Positions 1 to 13,700 of a stretch of DNA of 64,000 nt are shown here, in pieces (position 1 is the stretch's first letter; the number at the start of each line of letters is the position of its first letter). Source of the stretch: Lingula anatina (taxonomy: Eukaryota > Brachiopoda > Lingulata > Lingulida > Lingulidae); contig NW_019773803.1 of NCBI RefSeq assembly GCF_001039355.2, positions 501,688 to 565,687 of the forward strand, in the 5' to 3' direction. The notes beneath the pieces are model-generated. The model saw nothing but the letters and a program-made list of their open reading frames with translations, was not told the DNA's origin and searched no databases. The position numbers and the translations under genes are program-made.

Positions 1-10
1 TTTTTTATCT

Positions 11-14
<4 letters not shown>

Positions 15-80
<66 letters not shown>
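15..80. repeat. (TC)n microsatellite
   Basis: About 33 uninterrupted TC units, immediately left of fold-back element M1. Confidence 0.95.
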
Positions 81-83
<3 letters not shown>

Positions 84-85
84 GT

Positions 86-376
86 GCATTCACAACAGAT
101 GATTCTTGGACTAACCAGTCTGCAGATCAAATATGGCCCACCCCACTTGAAAGCAATGCCGCATAATCACTGTATTGTCTCTCTGCCTACCTGCAAGGGC
201 TTATCAATTAAAGCTAAATCAAAATAGCTCTGGGATTTAATTGCTTAGCTCCTGCAGAGATGGTGCCTATGGTAGGTAGGGAGATTGTTAGAGGGTTACG
301 TGGCATTGCTTTCAAGCCGGGTTGGCCATATTTGAACTGTGGACTAGTTAGTCTGCAGATCATCTTTTGTGAATGC
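86..376. mobile_element. fold-back MITE, copy M1
   Basis: Ends GCATTCACAACAGATGAT and its inverse ATCATCTTTTGTGAATGC. The arms are imperfect inverted repeats of about 85 bases (TCAAATATGGCC... and GGCCATATTTGA). The core holds GGGATTTAATTGC between CTGCA motifs, the shared core mark of the family. It has no coding capacity. It is the most diverged copy here and is flanked by CT runs on both sides. Confidence 0.75.
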
Positions 377-389
377 AATGTCACCCCCC

Positions 390-413
390 TCTCTCTCTCT
401 CTCTCTCTCTCTC
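390..413. repeat. (CT)n microsatellite
   Basis: About 12 CT units just right of fold-back element M1. Confidence 0.9.
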
Positions 414-600
414 AGATGACAGACAAAAATCATTTTTGACATCTGGCATATATCTGACCTCACTGTGCTTGTTCTGAAAATGCATGTTATAGGTAGAACT
501 CAAAGTTCAAACACTTAACTGCACAGTGACTACACTGCATAAAGGTTTGGATTCAAAGAGACTGATAAAAATCATTTACTGTTTTATGCTTTTTTTACAG

Positions 601-781
601 AAAAAGTTGTGTAAACTGCAAGTGTGCCAGATATGACCATGACATATATAATGATGGCTTTGTCAACATCAGTGACAGAATAGGCTGGCAGAGCTCTCCT
701 GACACGGCTCAAAGTTTAGGGAAGGACAAGATATATAAGATGGGTTATACATGGGCACCACTTGGCCTGGCCATGGACAGG
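601..781 (+). CDS. Lmpt: Lmpt exon: first half of PET domain
   Basis: The acceptor is a T-rich tract ending TTTTTTTACAG, and the donor is GTAAGT at 782. One base completes an upstream codon, then 60 codons follow. The translation begins with a CVNCKC motif, followed by YDHDIYNDGFVNISDR and later YKMGYTWAPLGL. This is the Cys-rich start and conserved GYTW(V/A)PPGL-type core of PET domains. The exon ends in phase 0. Confidence 0.88.
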
Positions 782-3700
782 GTAAGTCAGTCCCTGTTGT
801 TTGTAGGAGCTTTGAATGTTGGTATCTGCATGTTCTCATGTAAAGGTGGGTTACATACATTTGAAACTTAATAAGTAAAGGATTACAATACTTTCAACAT
901 TAATACCTCTTTGGCTTTACAACCACATTATTTTAACCTTCATTTCTTGTTGGAAATCATGTTATAATTTATATGTGATGAGGTTTGATTTTAATGCTAT
1001 TTCATGAACTCTGTGGGTTTAGCTAGTGTATGCCATCAATAAACAGCTTGCTTTGCAAAAGTGTAAATTTTACCATTTAATTTCTTTGAACCCCTATCTA
1101 CAGATAATTTCTCTTAATATATCACTGGAAGAGTATCTCAGGAATTTACAAATAGATGTTTATTTACTAGAGTTTTGCCTACATAATGCGTCTCAGGACC
1201 AGGCGGGCAGACACACTGACTACTGTTGTATTGACCAAATGGACTGAACTGTCCTCTTGGGACTGTCTTTAGTTGCCCAAAATTAATCAGAATTATGCTT
1301 TAAGTATGGCTGGCATTTATTGTTTTAAACAATTTCCATAATTTTTCAATCTGTTTTAGAGATAATTTAGGTGAAATTATTATTTTACACAATCTTCTGG
1401 GGTAGCTCCAGGACGTTATTTGTTTTAGCTAAATTACCTACATGAGTTTCAGAAAACCAGACATTTAATGTCAGAAAATTTTATTGGATACAAAGGACAA
1501 AGACAAATAAGAAAAAAAAAAAAAAAAGAAAGACAAGAAGCTTCCTGAGCAGTTCTAAAATTAGAAAAATAAAACCACAATGCTTATTTGCGTACATAAA
1601 CACAAGAAAAGGGATGGAAATTAAGTAATTAGATAAATGACAAATGACAATAAGTAAGGCAAGGATATTAATTATGATGTTTGCCACAAAGTTCAAACAA
1701 TTTTTTCCTGAACAATAGGCATAATACTTTCTTTGAAAAGGCACACGTCATAAAAAAGGGCTTTAGTGAACACTGGTTGCTTTTGATTCATGGTACAGAT
1801 ACCTTTTTTAATCATTGCTCGGGGATACTTCACTCAGTAATTAAACCTGGGAAGTCGTGGAGAATTGAATATGAGATATTGTATCTGCTTTTTTCCCTTT
1901 CGTATGGCACTGAAAGTTTCCTCCCAACAGAAGTTCTAGGAAATTGGCATCCATTTGAGTGATGTCATTTCAAACTGTGTTGGAAACTGATATCGTTAAT
2001 GTGATGTGTGGCCTGTTTTATATTTGATTAAGGACCATGTTATTTTTGAAACACTGTAGCTTAGATACCTGCCACTATGTAGATATGCTTTATGGTTTAC
2101 CCTGCCTTTTACAAAACCACAGTGTCCACAGAAAGTAATTAAAACATGCGAAGGGATGAGATTAACACCTAGCTTAATCAGTTCTGTAAGCCTCAAAAAT
2201 CTATAATGAGCATGGTGAAATGTTAATCTGATAAAAAGGATATAGATTATTCTTCTACTTAACTTGTATAATTGATGCTAAAATGGATGTGACAATTAAA
2301 AAAAGTCTAAGAACAAGTTGCATTATATATTTATCCTGGAGTAAGAAAGAAATTCATTCAGTTGTGTCATTTGTATCATATATTTATATATTTATCTACT
2401 TGAATATATGTTTCAAACAGCATATGCAAAATTGAAAAGTTATCGTTCTTAATGCAGGTTAATTGTTTACCTGTTTATTCTTTACTGGCTGAGAATTTAA
2501 CTTTATCTCATTTTGAAATATTTTCATATTGCACTAAATTTCGATTGGTTGTCAAAAAAGAAAGATATGTGCTTTGATTCTAATAATAACGTAATTAATA
2601 CAAGTGTACATACATTTTAGATAAAGCTGTACTGTACAATACTGTGAAAGTGGTCATTTGAGATATCCTTATTCCCTTAGCAAGGAATCCTGTTTTCTTT
2701 TGAAATAATACATATCGCCTGTCATAAAAATTGCTACTCAGATGATCATTATGATATCTGATACAACATTTGATAAAAATTACAATAAATAGTTTCTCCC
2801 AATATAATCTGCTTAGTGCATTGAACCTTAATGGCAGTATGATTATAGTAATCATTTTAAATTTTTTTAATGAAAATGAATGAAATATGGCTTTATAGTG
2901 AAAAATGATTTGACCATAAATTCCCAAGGGTGAGAAAATTGGACAATCTCAGGACAGAATAAGCTAAGAGAATATTTTTTTGTTGAAGATATTACCCTTT
3001 TGTGTCCAAAAGTAATTATTAGCTGAAAGCATGAGAGCGTTGATAATTTATCCTTTATTTTATACTCTCTGAAACAGATAGATGAATATATGGACCAACT
3101 TCCAAATGATAAAGTGCCACGGCGAGGTAGCCAGGGAGAAAAATATCGGGACCAGCAAATCACCTACCAACTTCCACGGCAGGATCTCTGCCAAGAGTAC
3201 TGCAGGAGTCTTAAGAGTGCTGCAGAAAAGAAGAACTTCAGGGATTTTGTCGAGCTACGTAATGAATTAGCCATGGGGCTTGGAGTTGTGCAAGATTATG
3301 TGAAGGAAGATCTGGTAGGAGGACTGAATTGATTATGTGTGTAGTTTCTTCATTGAGATTGCAGCTGGCTGTGCCATTGTGCTTTAAATATCAACTGTTG
3401 CAATTAGTCAGTGAGAAGTTCTCAAATTACATACAATGAAGATATTATGCTTTGTTTGTGTGTCACTGTCAGTGACCTTCTTCAGACCCATTTTCAGCTA
3501 ACTGACCAATAGGTGATGTAAAGGCCAAGATACTGTTGTAGCTGTTTAGTTGATTGATTTGTTGATAACAACAGATGCTGATAGCCTTGTGATCTTTCTT
3601 TTAATGTCAATCTCTTTGGATTCCAGAATTTTTAGAAAAAAATTCCGTTACATTGTATGACATGTTAGTCATGTGATCAGCTATGGTTTAAGTTCAGGTG

Positions 3701-6700
3701 CTGATTTTCACTTCTCTTGTTTAAAATAGTCATTAAAGTAGTCATTGATATACATACCAAGTAATAAATTAGAAAACATCTGCAAACCAATGGTAAGCAA
3801 TGTTTGCACCTTTTGACCATTGAGTCAAGGTTCAATTTACTAAGATTTTGATCTAAAGCAATAAAGATACATTTTTTCTTTATCATTTTGACAAAACTAT
3901 ATGATAATACTCCTTTTATTACAGGTGTGCCACAAATGTGAAGGTTTGATAGAGAAGGGGGACATGGCAGTGTTTGCACCCAAGGTGGAAGCCCCTGTCT
4001 GCTGGCATCCTGCATGCTTTGTATGCAACACATGTGATGAACTGCTTGTTGATCTCGTTTACTGTCAAAAGGAAGAGAAACTATATTGTCAGCGCCATTT
4101 TGCGGAAATTTATAAGCCTCGATGTGAAGGTTGTGATGAGGTAAGAAAGGGTCATAGTCAATGTACATGTACATGTATGTTTGCATGTTTGTGTGTGAAT
4201 GGGTAAAGAAGCTGACAAAATGCATCTGTGTGATAACATTGTATTGCTATATCTTACAAATCCATTAAAAGAACATTAACTTTGTGTTTTAAACTAAGTT
4301 CCTCGTTGTGGCACGATCAAGTCTAATTCTGTACTAAGTTTACTCTCATCAATAATTTTATTCCAAGTTTTGAAGTGAATGTTTATCTGTGAATAGGAAT
4401 TTTAAAACCTTATTGCTTAAAGTATATTTATTTTATAGCAGACTATATAGACTCTAAGATATTTAATGTTAAAGGCAAGTAAGGTTGTTTCAGATTTTTC
4501 AGATTCAATAATTAATATTGCTTGGCCATTAGTAATAGTCCCAAACCTGGAAAATTTGCTTAGTCACAGCAATATAAATTAGATAAAGGTAACTCCCATT
4601 TCTCTTATGGTTGAAGTATTGACTAGCCCCGCTATGTAAAGGTTATACATATGTCCATAATACCGGAGATTGTAGTAATTGCTATTGAGCACAGCAGGAA
4701 AGGTACTCTAAGAAAGTGTAAAATCAGATTATTGGAGATAATTTACAGTATTTTTAGGTGGATGTAATAGTTAATGATAAGGGGAAAGGACTTCAGTGGT
4801 ATTTCCTCTTTTTTATCATGTGCTTCACATCTACCTTTGAACTAGGTTCACGTGATATTTCAAAATTGTCTACATTGTTATTTGCATTTTTATAGAAAAT
4901 TATTTTTGGCAGTGCATATTTTATGTGTATTTTTCCAGAAGATGGGAATCCCATTTATTTGACAGTAAAACAGTTTTATAACATTTGTGAAAATGTCACA
5001 TAAAGTTAAATTTATGATCTGAATTTTTATTTTGATCATCTCATTTAATGTCGTGCTGGAGAGTGGATGTAGGTCACATTTAGACCAAATGTTCTTTAAT
5101 TTAAAGGTTTTTTTTAAACCAAAGGTTAATTCATGGAAAGATTGTTGGTTTAAAGCTTTTTTTTTTGTTCAGACTTTCATTGGTGTGAAAGTTTGATAGC
5201 AATCATATTGTTGAAGCATTGCCTATATGGAAAACAGATAGAGTGAACTAGGGTCAATATCTAACATTTTTACATTCTGTTGGACTACTGAAATAAACCC
5301 TGAGAGTAATCATCATTTGAACCATTTTTTTAGATTAAATCATTTTGTCTCCCATTGAACCCTAAGGAACATTTTACATTTTACAGGGACTATAAGACAT
5401 GTCATATGTGCAAGAGAGTTTAATGAAGATGAAACCCTGTTCTATAAATGGAAAGTACTAAGAATGATTAATGCATGCTAAGTGAAATCAGATTTATCCA
5501 ATAAATAAACAGAGATGACAAGTATTGATATAAAAGCGAAGGTAAAAGCAATGAAGACCACACACACACACACATACATGTAAGTTTAACATTTCAACAT
5601 ATGTGGGTAGGTGGGAACTGGGCATTTGCTGAAGCAGGCTGGCACATGATATATCAACCAAAAACTTTTGAATGTTTCCTGGAATGTCTCACTTACAGAT
5701 AACATTGGTAGTGCTTCATATAAGAAGATACATCTGCACCACTTTGAGCATGTAGCACTCATTTAGATGTGTAGCTGTTTAAGTTAACACTTAGATTCCA
5801 ACCCCAAACCATGAAGAGGTTAGACAAATAAAGTAAGTTCCATCTGGGGTGCAGTTTTGACAAGATAGGTCAATCAGATTCTCTCTGTTCATGTGTGTCT
5901 GCAGCACTTGTTGCACAATTAAGCTGTCATTTTATTTCTGATGCTGATATAGACTGAAAGTGTCTGTCTTTCTACATTTCTATTTTAACCATAAGTTTGG
6001 AAGTCAGAGGTTGCTTTTGTTCTTTGTCTGTTATCCCTACCCTCCCACTTGGCACCCATCTACCTATCTCTATACATTTGATCCTTTATTTGTTTGAAAA
6101 TGAAGTGGGATATACTGTATGATGCAATGAAGAAGTTGAAGGTTTAGGTGTTAAAAGACATACCACAGTGGGCATAAGTTGCATTAATCCTGATTTGTGT
6201 AGTTTTGACATTATATGCAATAACTTCATTTCTCATACCACTCTTCATTAATCAATACACCAGTAATATGCTCAATGAATTTCCCAAAATAACATTTTAT
6301 TAGTAACATTTTAATTTGATTTATTGGGTTCATATCAGAAAGTATGATTTTGTAAGTAACTAAATGTGAGATGTCTTGAAAAGGTGGATAATGGAATAAG
6401 TGAGGTATTTCAAATTTGTGATTATGGTTTAATGCAGGTAAAAAAAATGGGCAGTCATAATACATATTAAGTATATCATTATAACCTGACCTAGACCTCA
6501 GCCATGTCTTACCTTAATTGGTGTTTCCTTTAAGGATATGACATCAAATATCAGGTAAAAGTTTTGTAATAACCTTAGGTAGTCTATTTAATTACTCTCT
6601 TTCTCCCCCTCTCTCCCTCTCTCCCTCTCTCACTCTATTAAAGTGCACTAAATGTGAGATGGAACTTAAAAAGCCGGTCTGTTATTAAGTTGTATGACAC

Positions 6701-7723
6701 ATATTTCACAAGATTGCAGTCCATGTCTGCTTATTGTGGTATAACTTTTCTAGACCATTTAGTTATATTTTTTGACACTCTTCCGGAGTTAAGAAAATTG
6801 ACCATCTTGTGGAGGACCTGAAAATGGTTAGAATCAGACCACATAAAAAATTCTAGCTTAACTGACATAACCTCTTTTCCTTGACCTTTTTTCCTTGACT
6901 TTTCTAATAATATGTGGATTGAGCTTAATATTTGGAGCCTGAATACATCTAACCTCAATACAGTATGATGTGCCAGAATCAAGGTATATTCAAATGTCAA
7001 AAATTTCTTCCAGCAACATCAGGGTTGCTGTTACATTTCAGACTCTGGTTTCCTCTGGAAATTGCATTTGTACAAATACTTTTCCTTGGATGGTATGTCT
7101 GCACAGCTTCTCCCTGTAAATTACAATTAGTTTTGAGTCTAGCAAAGTTGGGAAAGTGGCTGTTAGCACTAGATGGTGTACAACCCATCATTGCATTGTA
7201 GGAAAAACAGATCTTGGGTTTCATTTACACAGGAGCAAACTTTTTTTTTTGAAGAGAATTTGCAGAGTGGAATTGCATTTGTAAAAACTTGAAAAATTGC
7301 TATATTGATATGGTAATAATTCTTCATTATTACCTCTGCCAAGGAGGTTATGTTTTTGGTTCCGTTAGTTTGTCTGTATGTCTATCTGTCTGTCTGTCTG
7401 TCTGTCTGTTAGCAACATTACAGAAAAAGTTATGGACTGATTTTGATGAAATTTTCAGGAACTGTCAGAAGTGGGCCAAGGAAAAGATGATTAGTTTTTG
7501 GTGGTGATCAGGATCAATAATCAATCAATAATCAAAAATTTAAAAAAAGTTATGGATCGATTTTGATGGAATTTTCTGGAACTGTCAGAAGTGGGCCAAG
7601 GAACAGATGATTAGTTTTTGGTGGTGATCCGGATCATTAATCAATCAATAATCAATAATCAACAAACTAAATCATTATAGAATGAAAATTTAGGGGTGAA
7701 ACGGCATTGGGTGGAGACTTTGC

Positions 7724-7758
<35 letters not shown>

Positions 7759-10700
7759 TGGGAAAAATGGAGATTATATATTTATTTTGGAGGTGATTGA
7801 AATAGCAGTTACTAAGTAGTTACTTTGTACTGTTGGAACACAAATTACATGTACCTGCAGTTTTACCTTTGAAAAATAAACATGATTTTTGTTTGTCTTG
7901 GGTATAATTGGGTTTCATTTGAAATGGATAAATGTGCATATGTATTGCCTTGGTATTATTCATTATTGATGCTTCATATTCAATGTAATTGTATTTTTAA
8001 AGTCTTATATATAATTGAATGGGTAATTTTTACTTGTGTACATAAACTAAATGTTCATGGTATACCACTACAGAGATTTTATTCAATCTGGCAGCTGATA
8101 GAGCTCTGCACTCTACAGCAGATCAGAAGTACTCATTAAAGGTGAAAATTTACTGTTACCCAAGGTCTAAGCCTTAACTGATACCTGTGGTGTCTACAGC
8201 CCACTAGTACAGTGCCGTGTGCAAAATTTGTAGTAGTGAGTGGGCCGTTTTGGATATGGAAATTTAAGCCATGCTGGAAATGGCTGCTTTAGCAAAGTTA
8301 AAGGGTGAAAAGTCACATTAGTGTCTAAGTATGTTATGTGGAAGATGTGTTTATGACGTCAGTAGAAGCGCTTGTGTGCATGTTGGTTTGATCATCTTGT
8401 ATTTCTTACTCGAATATACATGTATGCTAGCTGAACAGTATCAGTGTTTTGCTCTTATAGGTTGAAGGATATGTCCCAAAAAGCATAAAAGATAAAAGAT
8501 TTTCACAGCTTTGGTGGCTTATTTTCCTAAGGCTGTAAATACACTGTTATATGTCACAGAACTAAGATAAGATGTATATCACCTAGGCAAGGCATACTCC
8601 CCTGGGGAATGTCTAGGACAACCACCCAGTTGGGACACTTAATAATGCACATACAAAATTTTTATATTCCTTTATAAAATTTCCACTCCCATGTATATGT
8701 CTTTGCTTGTTTTTATACTTTCAGAGACATCAAATATTCATGTTAATTTCTGTTACTTATTAGGCAGGTGCTCTATGGAAGTCCACTTTGCATAGACACA
8801 TAAACACAAACAAGCATGACATATGTAACTAAGGGCATGATTAGCAAGTGATTTACTTCCAGATACCTTACATACACTTTAAATGTTAGATGTGCCTTGA
8901 AAATTACTTCTGGTCTTCATTGCAGATCAAAGATAAAATTCTGTATATGTATCTTCATAGACAAGCATGTATGAGTGTCAGGTTTGAGGTTGCTAATCTC
9001 TCTTGAAAATTAAGTTTAACATATTCTTAAATCATGCAACTTAGAATATATGACAGGTTTTCCTGGCAATTTAGAATAGGTTGATCCAGGGAATTACCAA
9101 AAATAACCCACAGGCCAATTGACATTTCAAGTTACCTGGAAATCTGGCCGAGCAAATGAGTGTGCTTGTACACCTTCCAAATTCATCCCGTGTGCAAAAA
9201 CATAACCCATAAATGAGACTGAATCATAGTCAGGAATTGGATTAGTGTCTGTTCATTCCAACTGAGTTGTAATGTATAGGAAAAAAAACAGAACTAGAAC
9301 TTTGGAGGCGTAATGGATGTAAAATACTTGCAGGAAGTTTGAAATGCAGATCTAGGGTCACTTGAGAAAACTTGAAAAAAAATGTAAACTTAAAGTAACT
9401 CATCACCTCCCTAGATATAATGTCCTAAGCACTTTTTGTTTGTTTGTTTGATTGGAGGTGTGTGTGAGACAGACACTGTATGAAATTGACCAATCAGCGA
9501 TATTTCCTCTTAGTGCTTTGCAAAGTTTAACCAAACATACTTCTCCTAAATGATCATCAATTGTTAGTGGCTGTATCAGATATAGTGATCATGTTACAAC
9601 TTGTCATAGACGTTCATCTCCAGGAGATAATTGAAGCAACAGTCTTGTGGAAAAGACTTGGGGCAGTATATATGCATGTCTGAAAAACAATTTCGGAAAC
9701 AAGGTATTGAAGTCAAATGATGTACCTCAATGAATAATTGTAATCTTCCACACAGATTACATAACAAGACCAAGAATAGTTCATCTGTATTCTCAGTGGA
9801 CCCGCTGAGAGTCTACAAGAGGGAGATGCAACATCGTCAACTAGACAAAATAATAAATCCAGCAATAGATTAAAATTATATCTTATGTGAAATACGACTG
9901 GATGACTAACATACACAGGCCCCATTCATAATAGATGATCCGGGTACTAACTGATCTGCTGACTAAATATGGCGGACCACACTTCAAAAGAGATGCAACT
10001 GATTGTCGATGGTCTACCCACCTCTAATCACGCTGTCGCAGCAGGGGCTTAGCAATTAAACCTCGGAGCTGAGATTTAATCCGTTTAATGGCACGTGTGG
10101 AGGCAGGGAGACCATCAGGAATCAGCAGCATCTCTTTTGAAGTTTTGTGGATCAGTTTTTGTGGATCAGTTAGTACTCAGATCATCTATTCTGAATGGGG
10201 CCATATAGTACATCACATCTCACAATATCCAGGTCCCATGGGAACCCTCTTACACCATCACATATGTTACACTTCCATATTTTGAGTCCCCTATTTGAAA
10301 GTGTTTTAGCTGTTTGTTGACTAATGTAGACAAGCAATCCAAAGTAAGCCCTGAATTAGCATTTAGTCCCCAGCTGCAGCGTTTTGCTGTATTGTTGTTA
10401 AATATATTTCTTCTCCATAGCATAGTTATTTCTTTCAATAAATCTCATTTTCAACCTTCAATTCAATTAATCTCTTGCACCACATGTAATGTCTTGTTTC
10501 ACCTCTCCCCACCTGGCCACCTTAGGTATTGATGTAAAATTAGACTTCATTGAGCAAACAAACACAGCTGGAGAGTTAGATAATTTAAATGATGTTTTGA
10601 TGTCAAAGAAAAAGTCTTATGGAACATCTTCAGAGTGCAAAGAGATGATGACCACATCTTAAAATATATTTTTGGGATGGCATGAAAAGAAAAAATCCAT

Positions 10701-13700
10701 ATATGAAATACTATCATACATTCTGGTACCAAGAAATTCATCCAAGATAACCTAGTGTCCTGTGACTTAGCATCAAATTATAGCGTGAATTTTGCCTTAT
10801 TCCTGGGCCTTAATATAAGCCAGGATTTACACAAAAGTTGGCCAGATAACACATTTCATCAGAATTTTAAAGAGAGAGGGTTTCTTGTTTCATGACTTTC
10901 TGAAGACATACATGTCTGTTTCAGGACTTGCCCTAGAATATGCTATGCAAGAGTAGGATCCTGGACTAACAAAAATCCAAACCAAAAAAATAGAATCTGT
11001 CCAGAAAAGGTTTTTAAGATACTATATCCTTATCTTATGCAGACCTCTTACAAATGACAAATTCTGTTTCTTTACAAAGTAGGTGTGAGGATCTATGTTG
11101 TGAAATGTTTTATAGAAGGACAAAAACTGAAACACTTATTGCCAGAAGTGAAGGTACACTCACATGCCCTAAGGCACATACAGAATTTATTCCAAAACAC
11201 GGAACAGCTCTCAAAAATTTTAATGTATAAACTTAGTTGCATTGAACTATTTTAAAGAAATTGATTGATCTAATATTAAAGTCGTTGAACTCTAGTTATA
11301 AGTTTTTAGTGGAAAATGTCATAAAATGTTTTCTAATATTGTTTCCCTTTTGTTATAATATGTTTCCCTTTTGTTATTTTTTCTTTTTCTCTGGAAAATA
11401 TCTATATAAGATTTTTTAATGAAAGGTAAAAAAAGCAAAAATAAATGCACATGAATGTACATGAGTATATGTTCTTCCACTGCAGGAGATACCAGTACAT
11501 GTAATTTTTAGAAAAAAAAGATATAGTTTTTTTATAAGGACAGAAAATGATGGCAAAGGCTGGCATGGCATGGCACATAAAGTAGGATGCAGTCTGTTGC
11601 AAATGTTTTTTATTGCAACAGGTGGGAAACGACATTGAGTTGTTCATGTTACATTGTCAGTGTTCTATGAAATCAAGAATCAATTATCTTGGACACAGAT
11701 TCTTGATTAAATATTTAGGTTTTTTTCTCAAATTGTGGAGGCTACTATTTTATGTGAACAATTTACTCATTAAACCACAAATGATAGGTGAAAGCTTTTT
11801 CTTTTTATATGCGTGGCAAACGTACATTTTCACCTAGATATGATCTTGATTGATTATCACATTTGTATGCAGTTTTTACTTAAATTTTTGATGATTGATT
11901 CAACTTTTACAACAAATTAAAACCATTGGTAAAAATATTTTAATAGGCATAATTTTGTAAAAGAATTCTTGGATATTTTTATATCTTCTCTAAATGGAAA
12001 TAAATAATTGTGTACTGATGTATTAAGTACCAGTTGTCCCTAGATTTAGAAAATTATGAATGCACATAGGATTGATGATAAAAGAGGAACCCAAAATATG
12101 CAGTGGGGCCAAAGAATGTCTAGACTGCAGAGAGACATGGAGCCCAGGATCTAGTATATCATTCACAGCTTGCACTGTATGCTGTATTCACAGCAGGCAA
12201 TTGATGATGCCATCCCAGCTTGCATTGTATGCTGTAATGATTTCCCTGATTATTTGCACCTGCAGGCCATGCAAAAGGCATCTAACAACTAATGTGGTTA
12301 TGTCAGAATTTGTTTTGGGAAAAACTGAGAAGTTGAGTTTCAGTATGAAAATCTTACACCACACACTCAGTGGCGGCTAAAATTCACACAATTTACGCAA
12401 AGAATGAAAAAGTTTTATCTAAGAAAAATCATATATGATGGGCTATGTGAATGATTTAGGTTGAAACTGTTTACATAAATAAATGTAGGATTTACATATG
12501 GAAATTGACCAGTAAACTGAGGTGCAGTAACCATGGTGGATTCACCAAAAATGTGAAACAGATCTCTACAGAAATGTGAATCTCTGCCTTAACAGTTACA
12601 TTTGGTATCCATGTGCCAGGCTGTTGTTGAAAGGTATTGGACAAGATTGGTGTTGCAGCATTTTCCATGTGGTATATGTTATTTATTTTGTCTTGTGTGA
12701 GAGTGTGTGGGGGTAAGTGTGCATGAGAGTGATTAGGACAGTAACATAGAGTAACCTAAAATTTATATGAACTGCATTTACTAAGGACTTCATTCTAAAC
12801 CTTCTTTTCAAGCTGATTATTTAATAGTTAGTTCAAATTTTCTTGGTCCTTGCAAAACTTTCATAATTTTAAAGTGAAAAAAGAGATGCATTGTTTAGCA
12901 TGTGCTGGAATGAAGATTTTTAAAATATGGATGTCTGGTTTCAGTTTATGTACATGTATCACAAACAACTTTTAAAACTTTGGTGCTTGGTGAAATGAGT
13001 CATTGAACTTTAAAAGGTTGTTTTTTGTGGATAATCTGTAAAACATACTTCCACCACATTTTATAGTTTGAGACAAAATGCACAGCTTGATATTGACACG
13101 TTGATGCAGAGTGGGTGAGCTTAGAAAGAACTGGACTTTTTGACACTGACTTTGATTTTGTGAAAGATAAAAAAGTAATGTGTGGGCAAAGTGATTCAGT
13201 TTCTCAACTTTTCTGGAAATCTCTTCTGGTGCTCATCCCCCTACAAATCCAGGTGGGCTCCTAGAAAGTTACGTAGCATGCCGTGTGCAAAAATCTTGGA
13301 ACCGAGTGCATAGCAACCAACTTTAACTCCTTTCACCTTGGAAAATATTTTGCACACTTCACCAAAGTGAGGAGTTGCCTTATTTAGTACCAGAGTTCCG
13401 TGGACTTCTCAGTAGCTTTTGGGGTGCTTGCTTTACCACCGAGTTAAAGGGGCTTGTCTGAGGAAGAAGTTCGGGCAAAATTAATAGCAAGACCAAAAGG
13501 TTCCTCATCCTTATTGCATCCTTTTTGGCATTGTTAGGTAAGTTTTTTATATAAATTCTGATTTCATTTGTTGTTTGACATACTTTTATTTTCTTTCCTT
13601 CCATCTGTAGGAAGTGCAGGTTCAGAATACCTCATTCAGTACCAGGACATGTCCATGTCAAATCATTTTATTCCAGGAAAGTTTTTTCTTGTGTAGCACC

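Noticed and set aside
12060-12380. 106-codon ORF with several cysteines
   Set aside because: It includes a small internal repeat (CAGCTTGCA.TGTATGCTGTA twice), has no domain pattern and no splice sites of note.
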